Below, one piece after another: positions 1 through 7,447 of a DNA stretch of 64,000 bases (the first letter of the stretch is position 1; every line of letters starts with the position of its first letter). Location: contig CBDCQY010000002.1 in NCBI GenBank assembly GCA_965220855.1, forward strand, positions 62,001 to 126,000, read 5' to 3'. The notes under the pieces were generated by a model. That model did no database searches. It was not told where the DNA came from and saw only the letters and a program-made list of their open reading frames with translations. Origin of the DNA: Bin95 sp965220855. Its GTDB lineage: Bacteria; Pseudomonadota; Alphaproteobacteria; Bin95. The position numbers and the translations under genes are program-made.

Positions 1-115
1 CGTAGGCCACGGGCGTCTCGCCTCGGCAGATCACCAGATCCTCGCCCGCCTCCACCTCCGCCAGCAATGAAGAAAGGTGGGTCTTCGCCTCGCCAATCGT
101 CACCCGACGCGTCAT
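1..115 (-). CDS. Phd/YefM-type antitoxin, N-terminal part (runs off the window)
   Basis: The reverse strand from 115 encodes MTRRVTIGEAKTHLSSLLAE followed by VEAGEDLVICRGETPVAY. This is the classic start of the Phd/YefM antitoxin fold: a beta strand, the EAKTHLS helix, then the 'G-E-x-x-x-I-x-R-x-x-x-P-V-A' hairpin. Members bind their own promoter and neutralise a VapC- or Doc-type toxin. A purine-rich GGTGGGAG ribosome site precedes the ATG. The toxin partner, expected just downstream, lies outside the window. Family assignment is confident; the partner is unknown. Confidence 0.85.
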   Translation of the reverse strand, partial: MTRRVTIGEAKTHLSSLLAEVEAGEDLVICRGETPVAY

Positions 116-417
116 GGCACTCCCACCTTCTGTGCGTTCCCGCCCGAAAGCCGAGCTGTTCTGTGCTCAGGCGCCTTGCCCAGCACGACACGATAGACCC
201 GAAATCGACTTGATCAAGGACTTGGCAAACCAAGCGCTCAGCAACAGCGGGGTGTAGTGAGACGGTAATCACCTGACAGTTGGCCACCGCCGGAGCGCGA
301 CCGTCACGGGTCGTGCGCGCCGATGCGCCCGACAGATGGATATAGCAGGCATTTGACCCCGGATTCCCGACAACATACCTTCCGCGATGGGCTGCGGACC
401 GATCAGGAGAGGCCAGC
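116..417. other. intergenic, no gene recognised
   Basis: About 300 bp between two divergent antitoxin genes. It must hold promoters for both. I see no convincing coding sequence, RNA gene or strong hexamer pair. A GGAGAGG ribosome site at its right edge serves the gene starting at 418. Confidence 0.5.
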
Positions 418-675
418 ATGGGCACCAGCATCACCGTCCGCGACATCGATCCCGAAGACAAATCCTGGCTGCGCCGCGAAGCGCGTCAGATGGGCGTCTC
501 CACGGAGGAGCTGGTCCGTCGCCTGATCCACGAGAAGCGCATCAGGACCGAGCGCCGGCTCAAACCGTCCGAGGCCTTCGCGCGGCATTTCGGGGAAGAG
601 CATGGCGTTGAGCTCGCGCCCGCTGCCCCACGCGGATACAAGCCGCTCTTCTTTTCCGCTAAGGACGAAGGGTGA
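418..675 (+). CDS. FitA/VapB-type ribbon-helix-helix antitoxin
   Basis: An 85-residue protein beginning MGTSITVRDIDPEDKSWLRR, the form of FitA-like antitoxins: a short beta strand (TSITVRDID) then two helices, making a ribbon-helix-helix DNA-binding dimer (about residues 2-45). The C-terminal tail (PSEAFARHFGEEHG) is the part that normally plugs the PIN-toxin active site. The start has a GGAGAGG site 7 nt upstream. The stop overlaps the GTG start of the toxin gene by 3 bases, so the two are translationally coupled. The antitoxin looks intact while the toxin is broken. Confidence 0.85.
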   Translation: MGTSITVRDIDPEDKSWLRREARQMGVSTEELVRRLIHEKRIRTERRLKPSEAFARHFGEEHGVELAPAAPRGYKPLFFSAKDEG

Positions 676-867
676 TCGTCTCGCTTGCACGGCTGATCGA
701 CCCGAATGTCGTCTCCGAGATGGTGCGACCGCAGTCCGAGCCGCGCGTTGGCGCCTATCTGGATTCCATGGCCAGCGATGGCATCGGCGTCGCCTCCCTC
801 ACGGTCCGGGAAATACTCGACGGCTTCCGCTGTCCTGGATCGCCGACAGCGGCAGCGACTTCGGTGA
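672..867 (+). pseudogene. FitB/VapC-type PIN toxin, frameshifted remnant
   Basis: From the GTG at 672 the protein reads MIVSLARLIDPNVVSEMVRP, matching the start of FitB-type PIN RNases (usual LDTNVVSE with its first catalytic Asp; here IDPNVVSE). It continues through VREILDGF. One extra base near 827-828 then moves the frame. In the +1 frame the homology resumes as AVLDRRQRQRLR and meets a TGA at 865-867. The rest of the roughly 140-residue domain is missing; the next thing downstream is the end of a convergent toxin gene. The ribonuclease is therefore dead. Confidence 0.75.
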
Positions 868-885
868 GTTGTTTGCGGGGCCCCG

Positions 886-1272
886 TCACGCCGGCGCCGC
901 CAGCGGCACCAGCTGCGAGCGGGCGATGACCCGGTCGCGGGTGAGCAGGGGGATATCGTGCACGACGCTGGTCGCCGCGATGATCTCGTCCGCCGAATCG
1001 CCCCGGAAGTCGAGGCGGGTGGATGCCCTCGCCACATCGAGATCGATGGGCCAAACATGCAGATGCGCCAGCACCCGCTTCACGCGCCTGTCGTCGAGAT
1101 CCATGTCGAGCCGCCCGAGCTGGATGAGTTTGGCGAGTTCCCAGAAGACGATCGCCGAGACCGACCAGCGCCTGTCCGCCAGCAGCGCGCGCTCCGCCGG
1201 CCGCAAGCTGCCATCGACGGCAAAGACCAGAATATGGGTGTCAAGATTCAGCACCGGCGTTCCATGTCTCAC
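886..1272 (-). CDS. PIN-domain toxin (VapC-like ribonuclease)
   Basis: A 128-residue PIN domain. The first catalytic Asp sits in LNLDTHILVFAVDG and the second acidic cluster in RLDFRGDSADEIIAATSVV; the final acidic residue is in LLTRDRVI. Members cleave tRNA or rRNA in an Mg2+-dependent way when not bound by their antitoxin. It follows the Phd-type antitoxin gene at 1241-1465, with which the annotated start overlaps by about 30 bases. A later start is possible but would crowd the first motif. This is one of the few complete TA toxins in the window. Confidence 0.85.
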   Translation of the reverse strand: MRHGTPVLNLDTHILVFAVDGSLRPAERALLADRRWSVSAIVFWELAKLIQLGRLDMDLDDRRVKRVLAHLHVWPIDLDVARASTRLDFRGDSADEIIAATSVVHDIPLLTRDRVIARSQLVPLAAPA

Positions 1273-1465
1273 CGGTCGAGAGAATGTCGCCCTGGATTTT
1301 CACCTTGTCATGCAAGCTGCCGATCAGCCCGGCATGCTCCCGCTCGAACGGCACCAGCCGCGCAACCGGCTTGCCGTGCTTGGTGATGACCAGGCCGTCG
1401 GGGTCGAGCCCGTCGAGCAGGGCCAGACACTGCTCCTTGAATTTGGCGGCGCCGATGGTCTTCAT
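1241..1465 (-). CDS. Phd/YefM-type antitoxin
   Basis: A 74-residue protein, MKTIGAAKFKEQCLALLDGL..., with the Phd pattern: a short strand, the AAKFKEQCLALLD helix, then the strand pair VITKHGKPVARLVP. It should repress its own operon and neutralise the PIN toxin encoded immediately downstream on the same strand. The C-terminal 25 residues (IGSLHDKVKIQGDILSTGE) are the likely toxin-binding tail. Overlap with the toxin gene indicates coupling. The pair appears complete. Confidence 0.85.
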   Translation of the reverse strand: MKTIGAAKFKEQCLALLDGLDPDGLVITKHGKPVARLVPFEREHAGLIGSLHDKVKIQGDILSTGETWNAGAES

Positions 1466-1880
1466 CGTCTCGCTCCCGCATTGTATGGCTGCTTTATATG
1501 ACTGGTCCGGAAATATGTCCAGTCAGTGTCGCCAAGATTTGGACGACCTCGCTTACGCGGGGCCGGTTGCCCCTTCCGGAAGCTCCGACAGCTTGTAGCT
1601 GACGATCGTGTTCCGCCCGATGGTGCAGGAGCCTGGCGCTGCGAGGCGATCTCCTGAAGCGGGACAACGGGATGACGATGGCCCGGTGGGCCGCTACAGT
1701 CATCCGGGTCGATACCCTGCACAGTGCAAGAGAGCCTTGCCTGAGTGTGGACACTTATGCTGGCGACCAGGGATGGCGGCGCCCTATGGCGGTCCGCTCA
1801 TGCAAACGCACTGCGGGCGCCGATCGTCTCGCAACAGGAGCGCGGACTGGACAGACCATGGAGACGCGGAGGACAGCCCC
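1466..1880. other. intergenic, no gene recognised
   Basis: About 415 bp between the Phd/PIN pair and the DUF433 gene. Short open frames exist in most registers but none has a family signature or a good ribosome site. It may hold a decayed gene; I cannot name one. Confidence 0.4.
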
Positions 1881-2141
1881 ATGACCCGAGAGGCCGAGCT
1901 GCTCGACCGCATCACGGTCCGCGCCGACATCTTCGGCGGCAAGCCGATCATCCGCGACATGCGGATCGCGGTGGAGCATGTCCTGTGCAATCTCGCGGCC
2001 GGAGAGACCGTCGAGGAGTTGCTTGCGCACTATCCGTTCCTCGAACCGGAGGATGTCCGGGCATGCCTGCTTTTCGCCCATCGCCGTCACCGGAAGGCGC
2101 GTGCGGATATGGTCGGCGAAAAGCATGGGGCAGGTCAGTGA
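1881..2141 (+). CDS. DUF433 protein (VapB-like antitoxin family), orphan
   Basis: An 86-residue protein with the DUF433 signature: RITVRADIFGGKPIIRDMRI, then VEHVLCNLAAGETVEELLAHYPFLEPEDVRACLLFA. The family is a winged-helix domain usually encoded just before a DUF5615 PIN-like toxin and regarded as its antitoxin. Here no DUF5615 gene follows; the next 170 bp are empty and the next gene is on the other strand. The ATG at 1881 is chosen because the family motif begins about 10 residues later. Another antitoxin without a partner. Confidence 0.8.
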   Translation: MTREAELLDRITVRADIFGGKPIIRDMRIAVEHVLCNLAAGETVEELLAHYPFLEPEDVRACLLFAHRRHRKARADMVGEKHGAGQ

Positions 2142-2315
2142 CCAGAGACTCTTGGTACAAGGTCGTCACACCGCGCCAGGAGGTGCGGGAAGGTCGTTCA
2201 TTTGATAACAGGGTGAGTTATCGCATCACTCATATTTCACGAAAATCGCGAATTTTTGCATATAGAGTAATACGGGGTCGAAGCCAAGAGGGTCATATCA
2301 TCGATATGTCCCAAG

Positions 2316-2627
2316 TCACGCTCCATAGATGATTTGTGCCGAAGACAGAATGCTGTTTCGCCGTGCCAGATTTTCGCTTGCCTCCACGCCCCGACGGCTC
2401 ACGAGGTCGACCTTGCGACCGAACATCTCGCCAAGCTCTCGCTCCATGTCGTCAAGGTCGAGCAGAGTGTGACGTGCGCCTTCGTCAAAGCTCACCAGCA
2501 CATCGATATCGCTTCCCGGGCCGAAGGTCTCCTCGAGAACCGATCCAAATAGAGCCAGTTGCTTGATATGCCATCGTCGACAAAATTCAGCCAGCGCGTC
2601 GGATGAGGGTTGAATTTTCCATTTCAT
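2316..2627 (-). CDS. MntA-type minimal nucleotidyltransferase (orphan antitoxin)
   Basis: 103 residues carrying the minimal nucleotidyltransferase motif: LALFGSVLEETFGPGSDIDV, that is GS(x)n then DxD, with a third acidic residue in KVDLVSRRG. In MntA-HepT systems such proteins AMPylate and silence a HEPN ribonuclease. No HEPN gene lies immediately downstream (left) or upstream, so this copy is an orphan. A weak HEPN-like gene on the other strand at 5076 is too far to be an obvious partner. Confidence 0.8.
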   Translation of the reverse strand: MKWKIQPSSDALAEFCRRWHIKQLALFGSVLEETFGPGSDIDVLVSFDEGARHTLLDLDDMERELGEMFGRKVDLVSRRGVEASENLARRNSILSSAQIIYGA

Positions 2628-2776
2628 GGCGCTGTCCCCCGCTGCCTGGGCACCTGATCGCGTGTCACGTCATCCAGCGTCCGGCCATTGTGCTTCTTGA
2701 ACACCATCCCATTGCTTGAGGAAAACGGGACTCCGCTTATCGGGCAATTGTCCCGAACATGATGCCTCCGGCGCGG

Positions 2777-3097
2777 TCAACTCGCCGCAGCATGATCCAC
2801 CACGCGGCGTCGGACTCTGGCGCGAATGGCCGAGCCGCTCTCGGCCAGGGTTCTGCTGAGCTCGAAGGTCTTCTGGGCATCGACCCAGAATTCGGGTGTC
2901 TGCCCGAAATACTCACCCAGAGCGATTGCCGTCTCGGCGCTCACGCCCCGCCGCTCATGGACGATCTCGTGCAGTCGCGTCGCCGGCAGGTCGGTATCCC
3001 GGGCAACCCGGTGAACGGACAGCCCCAGCTCCTCGATCTGCTCGCGCAGCAAGGTGCCGGGGTGGGTCGCGATCCGATGTGTGGGTATGGCGGCCAT
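2777..3097 (-). CDS. higA: HigA-type antitoxin (XRE helix-turn-helix)
   Basis: 106 residues. The N-terminus (PTHRIATHPGTLLREQIEEL) is the HigA hallmark 'HPGxxLRE'. A helix-turn-helix follows (SVHRVARDTDLPATRLHEIV), then the conserved ETAIALGEYFGQTPEFWVDAQ. HigA binds its own promoter and the HigB mRNA interferase. It starts 13 bp after the end of the chimeric higB on the same strand, in the normal higB-higA order. The antitoxin looks fully intact. Confidence 0.9.
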   Translation of the reverse strand: MAAIPTHRIATHPGTLLREQIEELGLSVHRVARDTDLPATRLHEIVHERRGVSAETAIALGEYFGQTPEFWVDAQKTFELSRTLAESGSAIRARVRRRVVDHAAAS

Positions 3098-3110
3098 CGT
3101 GATCCTCCGT

Positions 3111-3443
3111 CTAACGCTCGTAATGGTTGTTCAACTCGACGTCAAAGGCATCCCCGTCTCGCCATGCGAAGCAAATCCGCCAGCTTCGGGATACGCGAAT
3201 GCTGTATTGACCGTGACGGTCCCCGCTCAGGCGCTCGAGCCGGTTGCCGGAGATGTCCAGAGTTTCCCTCACCACTCCCGAAATCCGCTTGGCGATCCGG
3301 TCGGCGGCGGACTTGACCGGGTCGTTGGCGAGGTGAGCATGGCGAGCGGTGGTCTGCACCTGGGTGTGACCGGGCAGCTTGCCGATCATTGGGAAGCCTT
3401 CCCCGGCTATGAGGACTGCACCTGCCTTGCCGGGGAAGCGCAT
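3111..3443 (-). CDS. chimera: integrase C-terminal end fused in frame to HigB toxin C-terminal half
   Basis: A 110-residue open frame made of two unrelated parts. Residues about 14-54 (EGFPMIGKLPGHTQVQTTAR then HAHLA...) are the C-terminal end of a tyrosine integrase closely like the complete one at 15857-17047. The nucleophile position, ARYAHLA in that protein, is ARHAHLA here. Residues about 55-110 (NRLERLSGDRHGQYSIRV, WRICFAW) are the second half of HigB; the first 40-45 residues of HigB are gone. The higA gene follows 13 bp downstream. A working toxin is unlikely, but the frame is open and could give a HigA-binding decoy. Confidence 0.75.
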   Translation of the reverse strand: MRFPGKAGAVLIAGEGFPMIGKLPGHTQVQTTARHAHLANDPVKSAADRIAKRISGVVRETLDISGNRLERLSGDRHGQYSIRVSRSWRICFAWRDGDAFDVELNNHYER

Positions 3444-3622
3444 GTGGTAGGCAAGGCGGTCTGGACGGTCAGGAGGGTGTGAGCCGGCGGCTCCGCGTCA
3501 CCGGTCTCTGCCCTCCATGGTTTGCGGCACGTTGACTCACGGGCGAAATGCCGGAAGCCTTGTTTCGGGAGCCGTAGCATCCGCGCGAGGCGGAGCGGCG
3601 CGAATGCGAGGGAATCAGCATC

Positions 3623-4753
3623 ATGCCGTCTGTGCCCCCTGCCCTGGATATCGCCCGCGACATGATTCGCATGGACACCCGCAACCCGCCGGGGCGCGAA
3701 GTGGAGTGTGCCCGCTATCTGGGAGAGATGCTGAGTGCCGCCGGGCTCCGGGTCTCCTATCACGAGTTCGCCCCTGAGCGCACCAGCCTGGTCGCGGTGC
3801 TCGAGGGCCGGGGCGAGAAGAAGCCCCTCTGCTTCGGCGGCCATATCGACGTGGTGCCCTTGGGATCCAAGGCGTGGTCGGTCGACCCCTTCGGCGCCGA
3901 GATCGTGGGCGGCAAGCTCTTCGGGCGCGGCGCCACCGACATGAAGTCGGGTGTCGCGTGCTTTGTCCACGCCGCGCTCGCGCTCGCCGCCGAGGGGCAG
4001 GAGAGCGCGGCCGACATCGTGCTGGCGATCTGTGCCGGCGAGGAGACCGGCTGCGAAGGCTCCTACCATCTGGGCGAGGTCGGCGCGCTGGGCGAAGCGG
4101 GCGCCGTCGTGATCGCCGAGCCAACGTCCAACTACCCGATCCTGGGCCACAAGGGCGCGCTCTGGCTAAACGTGGAGACGGACGGCGTCACCGCCCACGG
4201 CTCCATGCCCGAAAGGGGCGACAATGCGATCTACAAGGCCGCACGCTCCGTCGGCAAGCTGGAGGATTTCGACTTCAACATCACGCCCCACGAACTGCTG
4301 GGCCGGTCCACGCTGAATGTGGGGACCATGCAGGGAGGCCTGAACCTCAACTCGGTGCCGGACCATGCGGAGTTCACCATCGACATTCGCACGCTTCCGG
4401 GCCAGGACCATGCGGCACTGCTCTCGGGCCTCGAAGGCTTTCTCGGCGCTGAGAACCGCATCCGCCGGGTGGTGGATGTGGGCGGCGTCCACACGCCCCA
4501 CACCGACCCCTGGATTCTGGAAATCTACGGCCTCATGGAAGAGCGCCTGGGCGAGACGATCGAGCCTCGCGGTGCGCCCTATTTCACCGATGCATCGGCA
4601 CTGACGCCCGCATTCGGGCGCCCGCCGACGGTGATCCTCGGGCCCGGCGAAATGCACATGGCCCATCAGACCGACGAATACTGCCCCGTCGCGCACATCG
4701 CGCAGGCGGCGGAGGTCTATGAGACGCTGGCGCGCCGGTGGTGCGGCCTCTGA
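3623..4753 (+). CDS. M20-family zinc deacylase/desuccinylase (ArgE/DapE-like)
   Basis: 376 residues. M20 metal-site motifs are in order: GGHIDVVP (metal His plus catalytic Asp), GRGATDMKSG (bridging Asp), CAGEETG (catalytic Glu and metal Glu), then a dimerisation domain and the C-terminal metal His near MHMAHQTDEYCPV. The family hydrolyses N-acyl amino acids such as acetylornithine or succinyl-diaminopimelate in the cytoplasm. Substrate cannot be read from sequence. A GAGGGA site lies upstream of the ATG. It stands alone on the plus strand among TA genes, with no arginine or lysine pathway neighbours. Confidence 0.85.
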   Translation: MPSVPPALDIARDMIRMDTRNPPGREVECARYLGEMLSAAGLRVSYHEFAPERTSLVAVLEGRGEKKPLCFGGHIDVVPLGSKAWSVDPFGAEIVGGKLFGRGATDMKSGVACFVHAALALAAEGQESAADIVLAICAGEETGCEGSYHLGEVGALGEAGAVVIAEPTSNYPILGHKGALWLNVETDGVTAHGSMPERGDNAIYKAARSVGKLEDFDFNITPHELLGRSTLNVGTMQGGLNLNSVPDHAEFTIDIRTLPGQDHAALLSGLEGFLGAENRIRRVVDVGGVHTPHTDPWILEIYGLMEERLGETIEPRGAPYFTDASALTPAFGRPPTVILGPGEMHMAHQTDEYCPVAHIAQAAEVYETLARRWCGL

Positions 4754-4966
4754 AGGCGCGAGGGCCAGGTCCCCGCCCCGGGCGAGACGTTCGCGCCGTG
4801 GGATGGCAACGGGATGGTGGTCAAGCCCCTCCACCCGGTGCCGCGCCGTGGCGAGACACTCCAGTTGTGGTTCGAGTCAACGAATCCGGGCCATACTAAC
4901 AACAACTGCTTCGTCGAAGACTCCCGCATCGTCGGAAGGGTGGTCTGCACGCTGTCCCAAGTGTAA
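4754..4966 (+). pseudogene. C-terminal fragment of an unknown protein, in frame after the M20 stop
   Basis: Directly after the M20 TGA the same frame stays open for 70 codons to a TAA at 4964-4966, reading ...GETFAPWDGNGMVVKPLHPV then ...GETLQLWFESTNPGHTNN and ending VCTLSQV. The composition is protein-like, but there is no start codon of its own. It could be the tail of a lost gene or, less likely, a readthrough extension of the peptidase. I do not recognise the family. Confidence 0.4.
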
Positions 4967-5075
4967 GAGGTGGTGGCGCAAACCCCTCATCAACGAGTCA
5001 AAGCCACGTTCCAATACGACTTCCCGCATTCAGAGCTACGAAACCTCCATCGCTGACCAATAATCGGAGCCACGC

Positions 5076-6242
5076 GTGACCGCACCAACCAGCCCCACAT
5101 CCCTGCCACGGCCCGACCTTGTCCGGCGACTCACCCTGCCTAAGTACTTGCTTAGGGAAGCCCAGCGGACTCTTCAACGCACAGAGCCCTATTCGCACGC
5201 CTTGGCCGTCTCGCTTCTCCAGGATGCGACGGAAACATTTCTCCGCGTATTGGTCGAGCATGGGCGCATCAATGTTAACGACAGAGCATCGTTCGAGAAA
5301 CTTCTCGAAGAAGTCACAAAGAAATTTCCTACAGTTGGTGAGCACCGTGCGGCTTTGTCGAGAGTGAACAGAGCAAGAATTGCCTTCAAGCATCACGGCC
5401 TTAAGTTTCCGGACCTTGAAGACGCTTCCACCTTTCTTGCTAACGTAAGAGAATTTTTGGTCGAGATTTCCCGCGAGATACTCGATGTGGACTTCGAATC
5501 AGTTTCACTGTCTGACACGATCACTCATCGCAGAACAAAGAATTGGCTCCGTAACGCAGAACAGGCTTTGACTGCTGGCGATTATCGCGAAGCACTCCGG
5601 TGTGCTCGAACAGCGTTTCTTATTTTTATTACCCACCGCGAACGTCGCAGCCAGATGTTCGGGCGTAGTGGCGGTCGCATAAGTTATTCCAGACTCCAAT
5701 CGCCATTCGGACCTCAAGGCTTCGAGGGTAATCACCATCTAGCGAATTTTGTCGATGCGGTACAACAGAATATTGTGACCATAGGGGAACGATTGGACTT
5801 GCTGGCTAATGGAATAAATCTTCCGGCATACGACAGATTCATGTTACTCACCCCTAACGTTATATTGACAATCAACGGTAAAGATCACTGTACGTGGTCA
5901 GGCCGTTTGTCTGCCAACTCAGATGACGCTCGCTTTTGTATTGACTTCGCCATCGATGCGATCTTGACGCTTGCCAATGGCATGCCCGCGATGTACCCAA
6001 GCGATCCGGAAAGCCCAGCAGCACGGGTTGTTCACGAATGCAAGATTCTAGTATGGCCAGAGACTGACTCGACGGAGCCTATCCGCACGGCAAAGCCAGG
6101 GGAAGTCTTACAAATATCGTCCGTCAATGTGGAAGGGGAATCGGGTGGAAGAAAGTTTCTCCCTGTGCTTCAAGATGGAGATGTTGCTTATGTGGACTCT
6201 GAATATGTAGAAATCAACGGCGACATCGAGAGGAAATCATGA
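5076..6242 (+). CDS. uncharacterised protein with HEPN-like N-terminal helical region
   Basis: 388 residues from a GTG at 5076 with a CGGAG site before it. The first 130 residues are all-helical (LREAQRTLQRTEPYSHALAV...) and include RVNRARIAFKHHG, which contains R-x4-H, the catalytic pattern of HEPN ribonucleases. A second helical stretch (ALRCARTAFLIFITHRERR) follows, then a beta-rich C-terminus. Base composition is clearly more AT-rich than its neighbours, a sign of transfer. It sits alone between the peptidase and an AbiE remnant. HEPN assignment is an inference; no family name is certain. Confidence 0.45.
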   Translation: MTAPTSPTSLPRPDLVRRLTLPKYLLREAQRTLQRTEPYSHALAVSLLQDATETFLRVLVEHGRINVNDRASFEKLLEEVTKKFPTVGEHRAALSRVNRARIAFKHHGLKFPDLEDASTFLANVREFLVEISREILDVDFESVSLSDTITHRRTKNWLRNAEQALTAGDYREALRCARTAFLIFITHRERRSQMFGRSGGRISYSRLQSPFGPQGFEGNHHLANFVDAVQQNIVTIGERLDLLANGINLPAYDRFMLLTPNVILTINGKDHCTWSGRLSANSDDARFCIDFAIDAILTLANGMPAMYPSDPESPAARVVHECKILVWPETDSTEPIRTAKPGEVLQISSVNVEGESGGRKFLPVLQDGDVAYVDSEYVEINGDIERKS

Positions 6243-6299
6243 AATCATACAAAGCCGCTGTATCTTCATGATGTACTCGCTAAAGTCTAGCAACGATCT

Positions 6300-6485
6300 T
6301 CAGACAAAATCTGAAACCGTATGACCAAAATTGTCTGCTCTATCGAGATCGATCAAGAGCCGCGGCATGTCCCGCCAAAAGAGGTTGATGGCCGTTCCAC
6401 CCTTGAGCGCGAAGGTGGTGCCGACCAGCGCGAGAGGCGCAACCTGCGCCAGCAATCGGGCGTTCTCGAGATAGAGCGGATTCAT
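6300..6485 (-). pseudogene. AbiEii-type nucleotidyltransferase toxin, N-terminal fragment
   Basis: The first 61 residues match the AbiEii/AbiGii start: MNPLYLENARLLAQVAPLAL, then the signature FALKGGTAINLFWRDMPRLL and IDLDR, the Gly-Gly and first acidic residues of this nucleotidyltransferase. The frame then stops. A full toxin would be around 250-300 residues, so most of the enzyme is gone. Its ATG overlaps the stop of the AbiEi fragment upstream, the standard abiEi-abiEii coupling. It is non-functional. Confidence 0.8.
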
Positions 6486-6690
6486 GGTTTCAACACCAGC
6501 ACACCGTCAGCCGAACGCGATACCCATGGACGACTGCTCCCTTTCGGCAGCTGAGCCGGATCGAGCCTGGCGGCCCAGGGTAGGGAGAGTTCGCGGCCGA
6601 GATTGAGGCAGAGGCGCACCGTCTTGATGCTCGTGCAGCGTTTCAGCAGATCGTGCAGCACATCGACCCGCAGGGTATAGGTGCTCTCCA
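6482..6690 (-). pseudogene. AbiEi-type antitoxin, C-terminal fragment
   Basis: The open frame ending at 6482 reads LHDLLKRCTSIKTVRLCLNL, then LPWAARLD and ADGVLVLKP. This is the C-terminal antitoxin tail of AbiEi proteins; compare SVKVKRLFFWLAEREGHPWL in the complete AbiEi at 20513-21298. Homology stops at about 6690, where transposase sequence on the other strand begins, so insertion or deletion by that element removed the N-terminal two-thirds. It precedes and overlaps the AbiEii fragment. Confidence 0.65.
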
Positions 6691-6692
6691 TG

Positions 6693-7273
6693 AGCGGGGC
6701 CTGTTCTGCTCGCTTTATACGGACCGGGGCAGTCATTACTGGCGCACGGCGGAAGCGGGCGGCAAGGTGGACAAGGAGACCCCGACGCAGGTGGGGCGCG
6801 CGCTGGACCGGCTGGGCATCGAGATGATCGCGGCCTACTCGCCGGAGGCGCGGGGGCGCTCGGAGCGTATGTTCGCGACCTTGCAGCAGCGTCTGCCGCA
6901 GGAGTTGCGGCTTGCGGGCGTCACCGGGATCGATGCGGCCAACCGCTTTCTGAAGGAGGTCTATCTGGCCCGGCACAACGCCCGCTTCGCGGTGACGGCC
7001 GAGGCCGAGGGCACGGCCTTCGTTCCCTTTGCCGGCGCGCTCGACGACCATCTGTGCGTGCAGGAGGAGCGCCTTGTCGGCAATGACAACTGCGTGCGCT
7101 ACAAGCGGGTGACGCTGCAGATTCCGCCCGACCGCCACCGCCACCACTACGTCAAGGCCACGGTGCGGGTGCATGAGTATCCCGACGGCGCCCTGGCGGT
7201 CTTCCACGGCCCCCGTTGCCTGGCGCGATACCGGGCCACGGGCGAGCCTCTCGAAACCCGCCGGGCCGCGTGA
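6693..7273 (+). pseudogene. ISNCY-type transposase, C-terminal part
   Basis: From about 6693 the frame encodes GLFCSLYTDRGSHYWRTAE, VGRALDRLGIEMIAAYSPEA and RGRSERMFATLQQRLPQELR. The Asp of TDRGSHYW and the Glu of RSERMF are catalytic residues of the DDE core. The helix-turn-helix N-terminus and first catalytic Asp are missing. The end (RYRATGEPLETRRAA) looks intact. The few in-frame codons before 6693 are not transposase-like. Confidence 0.7.
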
Positions 7274-7299
7274 TCCGCTTCGGCGCGCCCGGCGACCAG

Positions 7300-7348
7300 C
7301 CTGTGGATAAGTGGACAGCCGCTCCGCGCCTGCCCACTTATCCACAGG
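7300..7348. repeat. palindrome of two opposed DnaA boxes at IS end
   Basis: CCTGTGGATAAGTGG (7300-7314) and CCACTTATCCACAGG (7334-7348) are perfect 15-bp inverted arms with a 19-nt spacer. Each arm contains the consensus DnaA box TTATCCACA. It lies between the transposase stop and the element end. Similar palindromes occur at 19827-19894 and 22025-22092 in an unrelated IS family. Confidence 0.85.
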
Positions 7349-7447
7349 CGCACATCACCAACAGAAGCGGTCAACTCATATGGTACATAAACCGGTCAAT
7401 TCAGTTTGTTCTCGACAGGTGGCCCGCTGCTGGCGCGTTTTGCATGG

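Larger units (their letters stand above)
6690..7418 (+). mobile_element. ISNCY-like insertion sequence, right half
   Basis: The segment carries the 3' part of a DDE transposase gene (to 7273) followed by about 145 bp of element end. That end includes an inverted DnaA-box pair (7300-7348) and a terminal region with two GGTCAA repeats ending in TTCTCGACAG (7361-7418). The left end is missing, cut where the AbiEi fragment begins. A related short terminal sequence occurs alone at 58961-58993, which supports the position of this element's end. The element is immobile on its own. Confidence 0.65.

Noticed and set aside
1466..1880. Minus-strand frames of 86 codons as a possible small gene
   Set aside because: No ribosome site, family motif or partner gene; sequence looks like decayed spacer.
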